Assembly (NCBI GenBank): GCA_023435925.1
Contig: JAEZLF010000092.1
Location: 1 to 15,289, forward strand
DNA: 15,289 nt
Source of the DNA: Bacillota bacterium
GTDB lineage: Bacteria > Bacillota > Clostridia > Acetivibrionales > DTU013
Reading direction: 5' to 3'
A program made the translations under genes and the position numbers. The notes under the pieces were generated by a model that searched no databases, had not been told where the DNA came from, and saw nothing but the letters and a program-made list of their open reading frames with translations. How positions within the stretch are numbered: position 1 is the first letter of the stretch; the number at the start of each line of letters is the position of its first letter. Below, in pieces: positions 8,031 to 14,451 of this stretch.

Positions 8031-10334
8031 ATGCGAAAAATAACATCGGCAGAAAAAGAACCTGTGCTTGCAGCTGCTATTTTGGCATGTATTGGGGATG
8101 GAGTCATTGCGACCGACCTGAAGGGCGTAATCACGTATATAAATCATATTGCAGAAGAAATCACAAAATGGAAAGCAAATGAAGCTATTGGGAAAGACAT
8201 TAAACGTGTCCTGACACTTATTGATAAGAATACGAAAGAGCCTCTGGAAATTCCTATCGGAGATATCGTTGAAAATAGCACTGCCAGTTGTCTTCTGGGG
8301 GACACGGTCATAATCTCTAAAGATGATACACACAAGTATGTTTCAGCCACATGTTCTCCGGTTAAGAGTACAGATGGTGTATTAATAGGTGCCGTGCTTG
8401 TAATTCGGGATATAACCGGAAACAGGCAAGCTGCGAAGCAAATATTTGAAAACCAGGTGAAATATCGCTCTCTTATCATGAATATGCACAGTGGCTATGC
8501 CTATTGTAATGTGATTTATAATGATGAAGGTGGTGCTGTAGATCTGGTATTTTCCGAAGTGAATTCGGCATTGGAGAACATGCTTGGCGTGAGCAGAAAG
8601 TACATAATAGGTAAGCGTTATAATGAACTGTTTCCACGGGACAAATCCACCCTAATAGAAAACGTCCAAAAGTATAAAAGGGGTTTTACACTGGGTAAAA
8701 ATCTTTATATCAATGAGATTTATTCGAATACTCTCTGTAAATGGTTTTCAATTTCTATATACAGCCCTAAGGAAAAGTATATGGCTGCAATCCTTACGGA
8801 CATAACCCATGTGAAAGAGTCTGAAATCGCCCAGAAAAAAGCAAAAGAGGCGGCTGAAGCAGCAAATAAATCCAAGAGCGAATTTTTGGCTAACATGAGC
8901 CATGAGATCCGTACTCCTATCAATGGTTTAGTAGGAATGGTAGACTTAACTCTGCTTACTGACTTGAATGAGGAACAAAAGGATAACTTGCTTACCGCAA
9001 AAGCATGTGCAAATTCACTCATAAATATTATTAATTATGTGCTGGATTTCTCAAAGATGGAAGCCGGCAAAATGACGATTGAAAATAAAAATTTTGATAT
9101 AAAGAAATTTATTGAAGACATCATGAAAACCCACTCACCCAGTGTAGTAGAAAAAGGACTTGATATTAGTTATACCCTTTCATCAACCATACCGCAATTT
9201 CTGTTAGGTGATCCCGACAGGCTGCGTCAGGTATTGAATAACCTTATTAGTAATGCAACAAAATTCACAAAAATTGGACAAATTACTGTAGCAGTTGAAA
9301 AGATAATGGAGACAGACAACGAGGTAGAGCTAAAATTCATTGTATCAGATACTGGAATCGGGATCGCCTCTGAAGATGTGGGGCGGCTATTTAAGAGCTT
9401 TAGCCAGGTTGACGGTTCATATAGTAAAAAGTTTGGGGGGACAGGGCTGGGACTTGTCATATCTAAGCAGTTAACAGAAATGATGGGAGGGGAGATGTGG
9501 GTTGAGAGTGAAAGGGAGAAGGGCAGCAGGTTTTACTTTACAGTGAAATTCAGGATCGGCAATAATGTAGAAGACAATGAAAATAAATTACCACAAATAT
9601 TAAAGACCATAAAGCCTCTCAAAATTCTTTTGGTTGAAGATGATAAGGCTAATCGAAAAGTCGTTACAAAAATGTTAAAAGAAAAGGGTCATTTAGTAGA
9701 TGCAGTGAGTAGCGGTGAGGATGCGTTGGTATTGTTTGAGCAAGAAAAATATGATGCCATTTTAATGGATATTCAAATGGACGGAATGGACGGTATAGAG
9801 ACTGCCAGGAGGATAAGGGAAACAGAGGGTCCAATCAGTCGAACACCGATCATAGCACTGACAGCTTACGCACTGAAAGGCGATAGAGAAAGATTCGTGG
9901 CTATGGGGATGGATGGGTATATTTCCAAGCCGATTGATATGGATGAAATGTTCACGACCCTCGAACGTATTATGACAATTCAGCAGGTATGGGGAGATTC
10001 TATACCGTATAAGGCAGTGCTTGCAGAAAACGGAGAAGTCAAATTTACAATTAAAACTCCATATAAACCGAATAAAAATATTATTCCTGCAGTAACAAAA
10101 ATCAGGGAATATTTAAAGGAAATCCAAGCTCCTATAAAGAAAAATGATTTTGTCGTGATCGAAGAAATAGCTCATAAAATAAAAGGTATTTCCAATGAGA
10201 TAGATGATGACGAAATAAAAAGCCTGGCATTTAAAGCTCAACTCGCGATAAGGCGTGGTAATCTGGCTGAAGCTATTATTCACATTGAAGCGATTAAATC
10301 TGAACTCAAAGTGTATGAAAAATATATTATCTGA
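8031..10334 (+). CDS. Soluble PAS-PAS hybrid histidine kinase with receiver and HPt domains
   Basis: The 767-residue protein has no membrane segment and should be cytosolic. In order: a PAS domain (about 14-128, ending VIRDITGNRQ), a second PAS-like domain (about 143-258, ending LTDITHVKES), an alanine/lysine-rich coiled linker, and a HisKA domain with H291 (MSHEIRTPING). The ATPase domain has its N box at 394-412, G1 at 440 (DTGIGI) and G2 at 470-475 (GTGLGL). A receiver follows with phosphoacceptor D580 (MDIQMDGMDG) and KPID. The C-terminal HPt-like helical bundle carries H715 in AHKIKGIS. This supports an internal relay H291 to D580 to H715. The next gene, 21 bp on, is a free receiver and a likely final acceptor. 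PAS ligands or cofactors cannot be read. The ATG follows GGGTGG. The HPt call rests on the HxxKG motif, position and size. Confidence 0.94.
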   Translation: MRKITSAEKEPVLAAAILACIGDGVIATDLKGVITYINHIAEEITKWKANEAIGKDIKRVLTLIDKNTKEPLEIPIGDIVENSTASCLLGDTVIISKDDTHKYVSATCSPVKSTDGVLIGAVLVIRDITGNRQAAKQIFENQVKYRSLIMNMHSGYAYCNVIYNDEGGAVDLVFSEVNSALENMLGVSRKYIIGKRYNELFPRDKSTLIENVQKYKRGFTLGKNLYINEIYSNTLCKWFSISIYSPKEKYMAAILTDITHVKESEIAQKKAKEAAEAANKSKSEFLANMSHEIRTPINGLVGMVDLTLLTDLNEEQKDNLLTAKACANSLINIINYVLDFSKMEAGKMTIENKNFDIKKFIEDIMKTHSPSVVEKGLDISYTLSSTIPQFLLGDPDRLRQVLNNLISNATKFTKIGQITVAVEKIMETDNEVELKFIVSDTGIGIASEDVGRLFKSFSQVDGSYSKKFGGTGLGLVISKQLTEMMGGEMWVESEREKGSRFYFTVKFRIGNNVEDNENKLPQILKTIKPLKILLVEDDKANRKVVTKMLKEKGHLVDAVSSGEDALVLFEQEKYDAILMDIQMDGMDGIETARRIRETEGPISRTPIIALTAYALKGDRERFVAMGMDGYISKPIDMDEMFTTLERIMTIQQVWGDSIPYKAVLAENGEVKFTIKTPYKPNKNIIPAVTKIREYLKEIQAPIKKNDFVVIEEIAHKIKGISNEIDDDEIKSLAFKAQLAIRRGNLAEAIIHIEAIKSELKVYEKYII

Positions 10335-10355
10335 TGAGGAGATGTAGAGAAGTAT

Positions 10356-10757
10356 ATGAGAATACTAGTTGCTGAAGATGATTTAGCAAGCAGGAAATTT
10401 TTGTTTAAGTTTCTTTCTCAGTACGGGGAATGTGATCTGGTAGTAGACGGAATGGAAGCTCTGGATGCATTTTTAATGGCCATTAAGGATAGAAATCCAT
10501 ATGACCTGATATGTCTTGACATAATGATTCCAAAGGTAGATGGGGTAAAGGTCTTGAAGGCAATCAGAGATCTGGAAACTCAAAAGGGGATGCTTCCTGA
10601 AAATCGGGCTAAGGTTATCATAATTACTGCTTTGGCAGAAACACAGCTTGTACAGAATGCATTTGAGATTGGCTGCGAAGCCTATGTATCGAAGCCGATA
10701 GATACAATAAAGCTGGCTGAGGTGCTTCAAAAGATGGGCTTCCTGAAAGCTGTGTAA
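10356..10757 (+). CDS. Stand-alone receiver-domain response regulator
   Basis: This 133-residue protein is only a receiver domain: acidic residues E7-D8-D9, phosphoacceptor D55 (CLDIMIPKVDG), switch threonine in IIITALAE, and lysine in VSKPID. It has a longer loop after the phosphorylation site (IRDLETQKGMLPENRAK) than CheY, a feature shared with receivers that accept phosphate from hybrid kinase HPt domains. No output domain is present, so it must act through a partner protein. The start is ATG 10356, with GAGGAG 14 nt and AGAGAAG 3 nt upstream. Directly following the hybrid kinase, it is the probable end of that phosphorelay. It is the last gene of the operon; no clear terminator separates it from the convergent gene 11 bp on. 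Confidence 0.92.
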   Translation: MRILVAEDDLASRKFLFKFLSQYGECDLVVDGMEALDAFLMAIKDRNPYDLICLDIMIPKVDGVKVLKAIRDLETQKGMLPENRAKVIIITALAETQLVQNAFEIGCEAYVSKPIDTIKLAEVLQKMGFLKAV

Positions 10758-10768
10758 GGTCGCATCGT

Positions 10769-11047
10769 CTACAGATCCTTTGACAGAGAATCGATCCGGA
10801 TTTTTCGCCTTATAGTAAATAACCGGTCCAGATCCTTCAAATTTTCGATATTATATTCCCGGCAGCATTTCGTACATACAGAGCGACTGCCTCCATAGCC
10901 GGGGTTTATGCCAATGACTCTGTGGATGCGTATAAAGGGTCTGGGCTTTAGTTTGTTACAGCAGCAGCACCTGGGCATCAGATCGGGCAGGAAAAGAAGA
11001 AATAGAACGATTGCTGAAATTGCAGAGAAAAAAATCCATTTGTACAT
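10769..11047 (-). CDS. Small one-helix membrane protein with CxxC...CxxC zinc-ribbon-like domain
   Basis: The start is the ATG whose complement lies at 11045-11047, preceded by GAGGTG at 7 nt; a TTG five codons upstream lies on that site and is rejected. The 92-residue product begins with a hydrophobic helix (about 4-23). A cysteine cluster C27-C30 follows, then a basic stretch including FIRIHRVIGINPGYGGSRSV, and C58-x-x-C61-C62. Two CxxC knuckles about 27 residues apart suggest zinc binding. The helix is short and lacks a clear cleavage site, so an N-terminal anchor with the cysteine part on the cytoplasmic side is a reasonable guess. I do not recognise a named family. It converges on the che operon, and the long terminator at 11129-11174 separates it from the SASP gene, so it needs its own promoter in an 81-bp gap that contains a 22-bp palindrome. 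Confidence 0.72.
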   Translation of the reverse strand: MYKWIFFSAISAIVLFLLFLPDLMPRCCCCNKLKPRPFIRIHRVIGINPGYGGSRSVCTKCCREYNIENLKDLDRLFTIRRKIRIDSLSKDL

Positions 11048-11065
11048 CGGTGTACACCTCAATTT

Positions 11066-11087
11066 ATATCATTATCGAAAATGATAT
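11066..11087. promoter_or_regulatory. 22-bp palindrome upstream of the zinc-ribbon gene
   Basis: ATATCATT (11066-11073) and AATGATAT (11080-11087) form a perfect 8-bp inverted repeat with a 6-bp spacer. It lies 19 bp upstream of the start codon of the minus-strand cysteine-rich gene, within the only space available for its promoter, so it is well placed for an operator. On the minus strand it contains GATAATGAT, resembling Fur-family boxes, but the match is partial and the half-sites are oriented differently from the standard 7-1-7 form. Confidence 0.45.
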
Positions 11088-11128
11088 TTGCAGTATGTAT
11101 ATGAGGCATGACCCATACTTATGACAGT

Positions 11129-11174
11129 AATCAGTAAAAAGGGCTGCCGATTGGCGGCAGCCCTTTTACTGATT
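11129..11174. terminator. Long bidirectional intrinsic terminator after the SASP gene
   Basis: Left arm 11129-11149 and right arm 11155-11174 pair over 20 bp with one bulged A and a 5-nt loop (ATTGG). The core is GGGCTGCCG/CGGCAGCCC, flanked by A and T runs on either side, so it works in both directions. Its main client is the minus-strand SASP gene ending 31 bp away; reading from the left, any transcript entering from the che side would also stop here. Confidence 0.9.
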
Positions 11175-11204
11175 AATTGCTGATCAACTTCCTTAATTGC
11201 CGAA

Positions 11205-11396
11205 CTACTTCTTTTCAATCTGGTACGTGTTACCGGTATAGGATTCAAAAACCTTCTTAACGATGTTCCCACCGATCTTACCAGCGTCTCTCGAAGCGAG
11301 GTCGCCATTATAGCCCTGTTTCAGGTTTACTCCAACCTGGTTGGCTATTTCATACTTCATGTTGTCAAATGAGGTTTTGCTTCTGTTGTTTGCCAT
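11205..11396 (-). CDS. Alpha/beta-type small acid-soluble spore protein (SASP)
   Basis: SASPs coat and protect DNA in the dormant spore and are degraded at germination. The start is set at the ATG complementary to 11394-11396, preceded by GAGGAGGGA; upstream in-frame codons lie before this site. The 63-residue product starts MANNRSKTSFDNMKYEIANQVGV. E16-I17-A18 is the conserved germination-protease (GPR) cleavage context. The second signature, from GYNGDLASRDAG to IGGNIVKKV, is also intact. The length fits the family (about 60-75). Expression from a forespore sigma-G promoter is expected for the family, but I could not find a convincing -35/-10 pair. CGCTGC (11421-11426) and GCAGCG (11440-11445) could form a hairpin in the leader. 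It is evidence that the organism sporulates. Confidence 0.94.
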   Translation of the reverse strand: MANNRSKTSFDNMKYEIANQVGVNLKQGYNGDLASRDAGKIGGNIVKKVFESYTGNTYQIEKK

Positions 11397-11502
11397 ATAG
11401 TTCCCTCCTCGTGCTATTTTCGCTGCCGTCATTTCTTTTGCAGCGTATTCTTATGATTTGTAAAACGGGTTCAATTTATTACGGTAATTAATGCTACATA
11501 AT

Positions 11503-11736
11503 CTATTCTCTTGCATTTGCCGGGCTCGCCCTGAATAACAAGGTTATGGTGTATAATCCTGCAATACCAACAACAGAGAAAATAATTCTGCTGAATAAAG
11601 ACATGGTGCCGCGAAATAGATTGCCACCAAATATTGATGTGACCAGATCGTAACCGGCGATTCCTACAAGCAGCCAATTCAAGCCTCCAATGATGACAAG
11701 TATGAGTGCTAGTCTGTCTAACGGTGTTCTATTCAT
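11503..11736 (-). CDS. DUF378 family small membrane protein
   Basis: The 77-residue product has two hydrophobic helices, about 9-31 (LALILVIIGGLNWLLVGIAG) and about 48-68 (SRIIFSVVGIAGLYTITLLF). The motif GGLNWLLVGIAGYDLV and the pattern RIIFSVVGIAGLY are diagnostic of DUF378 (Bacillus YuzA-like). The function of the family is unknown; proteins of this type are common in spore formers. ATG follows AAGGAG with good spacing. It lies 106 bp upstream of the SASP gene on the same strand, without a terminator between, so readthrough is possible. The C-terminal tail (RASPANARE) is short and polar. Confidence 0.9.
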   Translation of the reverse strand: MNRTPLDRLALILVIIGGLNWLLVGIAGYDLVTSIFGGNLFRGTMSLFSRIIFSVVGIAGLYTITLLFRASPANARE

Positions 11737-12089
11737 TGCAACAACTCCTTTTTTTAAAATACTATTTTTATTATTACCACGGGTTGCCTAAAAATTCGTT
11801 AGATTACTTACAATTTAAACCAAACTGGTATAGAATGCAAAAAGGCAAAAAGGCCGGCGACACATAGTCTCCGGCCTTTTATTTAAATAACCGCTATCAG
11901 CCGCGGCAGACAGCAGTTAGTATTGATCTGCTGGATAATATCATATTCGCATATCTTGTGTGTCGAAAGGGGGTACTTTGTATATTATGTAGAACTTGAT
12001 TATTCTGTGTATCATTTCATTTTTTAATGTAAGTTTTTTGATTGACATGAACATAAGGCGAGAGTAAAGTTGAGAGGGAGGCCATTTTT
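11737..12089. other. 353-bp divergent intergenic region
   Basis: This gap separates the divergent DUF378 and DUF6873 starts. It holds a bidirectional terminator hairpin at 11848-11880 and a small dyad CAGCAG/CTGCTG at 11911-11916/11928-11933. A TTGACA-17-TAAAGT pair at 12042-12070 is too close to the DUF6873 ribosome binding site to be comfortable. I found no convincing gene: minus-strand frames of at most about 35 codons lack ribosome binding sites. Confidence 0.6.
11848..11880. terminator. Bidirectional hairpin terminator in a divergent gap
   Basis: AAAAGGCCGG (11848-11857) pairs perfectly with CCGGCCTTTT (11871-11880) around a 13-nt loop. T-rich sequence follows on both strands (TTTTATTTAAAT on plus; TTTTTGCCTTTTTG on minus). 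The structure is a good intrinsic terminator, but both neighbouring genes read away from it, so the transcript it ends is not obvious. Confidence 0.8.
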
Positions 12090-12863
12090 ATGGATTTTGC
12101 AGCAAACCCCAATTTACCGGATAAACCGGTAAGTCTGGTAATCGCAGATGGGAGAATCAGTGAGGAAGCACAGAAGAGATTGGCAAACCTGAACGTTAGC
12201 CTTCTCAGACTGCAGCCGCATCGAAGTCTCTACACGGCTGTAAACAGCCATCCTGATATGCAGCTTCATCATATTGGCGGAGAAATGATCGTCTATGCGC
12301 CCGGTACGGATCCTGTCCTGCTGGATATTCTTTCAAAGTATGGGTTCAAGCTTCTTAAAGGGGAAAGTGTTTTATCGCCTTCCTATCCGGCAGATATTGC
12401 CTATAATGCTGCAAGAGTGGGCAATAAATACTTCCACAATCTGAAATATACGGATGCGATAATCAGAAGACAGCTGGAAAAACTGGACGTGGAGCCTGTC
12501 CATGTGAAACAGGGTTACGCCAAATGCTCGATTTTAGCGGTGAATGAAAACTCCATCATTACATCGGATACAGGCATTGCAAAAGCTGCTGAAAAAAAAG
12601 GCCTGGATGTACTGAATATAGCAACGGAAAGATCTATAAAGCTTCCGGAACTCAACTACGGCTTCATTGGAGGCACCGGGGGAATGATCGGAAAAACAAC
12701 CTTAGCGGTTAATGGAAGGATTGCTTCACTGGATTGCCATGATGCTTTGTTATCGTTTCTTTCAAATAAAAATATCATTATAAAGGAACTAACGGACGAA
12801 ATTGTTACAGATATTGGTTCCATTATTCCATTATTTCATCATACCATTCATAATCCCATGTAA
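12090..12863 (+). CDS. DUF6873 family (GME/pentein-fold) protein of unknown function
   Basis: The 257-residue soluble protein matches my memory of the clostridial family labelled DUF6873, thought to share the fold of guanidino-group-modifying enzymes (penteins such as agmatine deiminase and DDAH). Supporting features are the repeated beta-strand pattern, with HIGGEMIVYAPG early, VKQGYAKCSILAV in the middle, TSDTGIAKAA at 158-166, YGFIGGTGG at 190-198 and DCH at 215-217. Penteins normally use a Cys-His pair. C216 and H217 are adjacent and other His residues exist, but I cannot assign an active site; activity may be lost or different. The ATG follows GGGAGG with 8 nt. An inverted repeat, TTACCGG/CCGGTAA, lies at codons 9-15. 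The gene lies just upstream of the YtxC gene, which suggests but does not prove a sporulation-phase role. Confidence 0.75.
   Translation: MDFAANPNLPDKPVSLVIADGRISEEAQKRLANLNVSLLRLQPHRSLYTAVNSHPDMQLHHIGGEMIVYAPGTDPVLLDILSKYGFKLLKGESVLSPSYPADIAYNAARVGNKYFHNLKYTDAIIRRQLEKLDVEPVHVKQGYAKCSILAVNENSIITSDTGIAKAAEKKGLDVLNIATERSIKLPELNYGFIGGTGGMIGKTTLAVNGRIASLDCHDALLSFLSNKNIIIKELTDEIVTDIGSIIPLFHHTIHNPM
12114..12132. repeat. Inverted repeat inside the start of the DUF6873 gene
   Basis: TTACCGG (12114-12120) and CCGGTAA (12126-12132) form a perfect 7-bp dyad with a 5-bp spacer (ATAAA), about 25 nt after the start codon. It could be a regulator site, a small mRNA hairpin close to the initiation region, or a by-product of codon choice. 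Confidence 0.4.
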
Positions 12864-12995
12864 CTTACTTTCCTGAACTTCATATAATATATAAGATAAA
12901 TAAGCCAACGATGTATTTGTGCTGAAAGCTGAGTGGGTGAAGAAAAGACTAAAATTGAAAATAAAGGGAAATATGTTAGAAAAATGGGAAACTTT

Positions 12996-13010
12996 GCATG
13001 GGTCCCATGC
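12996..13010. promoter_or_regulatory. 15-bp palindrome upstream of the YtxC gene
   Basis: GCATGGG (12996-13002) and CCCATGC (13004-13010) flank a single T, a perfect odd-centred palindrome. It ends one base before the candidate -35 box of the YtxC-family gene, a position suited to an activator or repressor. It is not a terminator (no T run). Confidence 0.45.
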
Positions 13011-13011
13011 T

Positions 13012-13040
13012 GCATACAACATTTTGCTTAGACATATACT
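13012..13040 (+). promoter_or_regulatory. Candidate sigma-E-type sporulation promoter
   Basis: GCATACA (13012-13018) and CATATACT (13033-13040), separated by 14 bp, resemble the mother-cell sigma-E consensus (about GHATATT and CATACAMT): five of seven and seven of eight matches by eye. It would start transcription about 90 nt before the YtxC-family gene. The assignment is from memory of the consensus and is tentative. Confidence 0.4.
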
Positions 13041-13085
13041 AGCATTTGAACAACGTTGCTCTCACTGACGTTGATCAAACACCAC

Positions 13086-13102
13086 GCCGGATTCATTCCG
13101 GC
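13086..13102. repeat. Hairpin in the leader of the YtxC gene
   Basis: GCCGGA (13086-13091) pairs with TCCGGC (13097-13102) around a TTCAT loop. No T run follows, so it is not a typical terminator; it would lie in the 5' leader of the YtxC-family mRNA, about 25 nt before the ribosome binding site. Confidence 0.4.
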
Positions 13103-13140
13103 ATAAGCGTATTAGCTTAAATTGAAGGGATGTGAAGTTG

Positions 13141-14049
13141 ATGCAATTTCTTTGCATTGGGGTTAATGGCAGCGCTGATGTGGTAATGCAGCACATAACA
13201 AGTGAACTCCGGCAACTGAAAAGCAAAAAAATTAATTATACAATCAATGAAATGAATTCCAATGGATCGACTTCCATTATTTGCGCAGTAAATAATAGCA
13301 GATTTTACAGAGAAAAATCGGCTGAGTCATACAAGGTACTGAAAACATATATTTCCAATGCGTTGGCGGACTATATCATACGACAATATGAGGAAAGGCT
13401 GCTGACGAGGATCATCAACGGTAATTACTGCTATTTTAACTCGGTCGAGAGAAAGGAGATCCTGAGCAGGGCATTGAACATCATCCGCAATGAGGATAAG
13501 ACATTAATTAACAGCATATTCCAAATCAGGAGAAGGAATGTCATTGTAAGGCGGTTAATGGATTATTTTGAGAACTCTAATAATATTATCCTTGATGGTT
13601 TTGTGAACTTCAGACTAAAAGAATATATCAAGGATCTTGAAGAGGTCATTGACAAAGCAGTGGATGATTTCCTGATGGATCGTGAATATAAGGAGTTTAT
13701 TCGATTGCTACGTTATTTTGTTGATATTCAGGAGCCAAAGATTGATACGGTTCATGTTATTGTTGCTTATGACAACAGGTATGTTTTGTTGGATGAAACC
13801 AAGAAAGAAATAACCAATGAGTGTGTTCAGGAATATGTGAATGAGATAGCGGAAGGTGATATCAACTATGATGATTTGTTGGTCAGCTCCCTCATAACGT
13901 TCGCTCCAAGGAAGATTATGATCCATTGCTCAGGACAGTTCAGAAACAAGGAACTATTGGAAACCATCAAAAATGTTTTTTCAGGAAGAGTGGTACTATG
14001 CCAGGGTTGTGATGTGTGCATGATAAATATGGCTAAAAGTGAAAACTAG
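13141..14049 (+). CDS. ytxC: YtxC-family sporulation protein
   Basis: The product has 302 residues if it starts at ATG 13141, 10 nt after AAGGGA; TTG 13138 is an alternative with better spacing, while GTG 13132 is too close to the site. The central part is the YtxC signature: GFVNFRLKEYIKDLEEVIDK from about 153, then VDDFLMDREYKEFIRLLRYF and VDIQEPKID, followed by DLLVSSLITFAPRKIMIH. The family is found in spore formers, and its biochemical role is unknown. The C terminus carries a C287-x-x-C290-x-x-C293 cluster (CQGCDVC), which could bind metal. No membrane segment is evident. A possible sigma-E promoter precedes it and a strong terminator follows 12 bp after the stop, so it is probably a single-gene transcript. 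Confidence 0.9.
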   Translation: MQFLCIGVNGSADVVMQHITSELRQLKSKKINYTINEMNSNGSTSIICAVNNSRFYREKSAESYKVLKTYISNALADYIIRQYEERLLTRIINGNYCYFNSVERKEILSRALNIIRNEDKTLINSIFQIRRRNVIVRRLMDYFENSNNIILDGFVNFRLKEYIKDLEEVIDKAVDDFLMDREYKEFIRLLRYFVDIQEPKIDTVHVIVAYDNRYVLLDETKKEITNECVQEYVNEIAEGDINYDDLLVSSLITFAPRKIMIHCSGQFRNKELLETIKNVFSGRVVLCQGCDVCMINMAKSEN

Positions 14050-14061
14050 AAGACAATACGG

Positions 14062-14096
14062 GCCGGCGGAATGCCGGCTTTTTTTTGTTTTTTTTT
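14062..14096 (+). terminator. Rho-independent terminator after the YtxC gene
   Basis: GCCGGC (14062-14067) pairs with GCCGGC (14073-14078) around a GGAAT loop, followed by a long T-rich tract (eight T, one G, nine T). It is placed 12 bp after the stop codon and is a strong terminator for the plus strand. Confidence 0.93.
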
Positions 14097-14157
14097 GCGA
14101 ATTATTACAAAGTCCTATGTTTGTCATTATTTTATTCAAAAAATTTTTCCAGATATA

Positions 14158-14185
14158 TTGACAAGTTATTGTGACATGATAGAAT
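14158..14185 (+). promoter_or_regulatory. Strong sigma-A-like promoter, far upstream of the last gene
   Basis: TTGACA (14158-14163), a 16-bp spacer, and TAGAAT (14180-14185) match the consensus at 6/6 and 5/6. Transcription would begin near 14192, leaving about 340 nt before the TTG start of the P-loop/Asp23 gene. Confidence 0.65.
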
Positions 14186-14346
14186 ATACGTGTAGCACAA
14201 TATAATGTATAAGCAGGCTTGGAAATGTACATAATATAGTTTGAGATACGTTTATTAAATTTTTTATTTTTCATTTTTTTTACTAAAGACAAGAGCATTT
14301 GAGAAACAAACGACAAAGACAAAAGTATACAAATGAAGAGAATCCG

Positions 14347-14387
14347 GGGAAAGAAAAGAGAGTCAATGACTCTCTTTCTCCCTTTTA
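14347..14387 (+). terminator. Terminator-like hairpin in the leader of the last gene
   Basis: AAAGAGAGTC (14355-14364) pairs perfectly with GACTCTCTTT (14368-14377) around AAT. Outer GGG (14347-14349) can pair with CCC (14380-14382) through AG/CT, after which TTTTATAT follows. It would end a transcript of about 195 nt from the promoter at 14158-14185. The terminal T run is only moderate, so partial readthrough is likely. Confidence 0.6.
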
Positions 14388-14451
14388 TATCCCTTTTTGT
14401 TAAACAGAACGTCATAAATGCTTTGGCTATCCGGCACGCTCTGTCTGCTGC

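Noticed and set aside
11397..11502. Sigma-G promoter for the SASP gene
   Set aside because: CATAAGA resembles a -10 element, but no -35 element occurs at an acceptable distance; left uncalled although the family is normally sigma-G controlled.
12042..12070. TTGACA-17-TAAAGT as promoter of the DUF6873 gene
   Set aside because: The start of transcription would fall near 12077, inside the ribosome binding site at 12076-12081, leaving almost no leader; the -10 box is also only a 4/6 match.
11881..12089. Minus-strand small ORFs of 35 and 15 codons in the divergent gap
   Set aside because: Neither has a ribosome binding site or recognisable sequence; the terminator alone does not justify a gene call.
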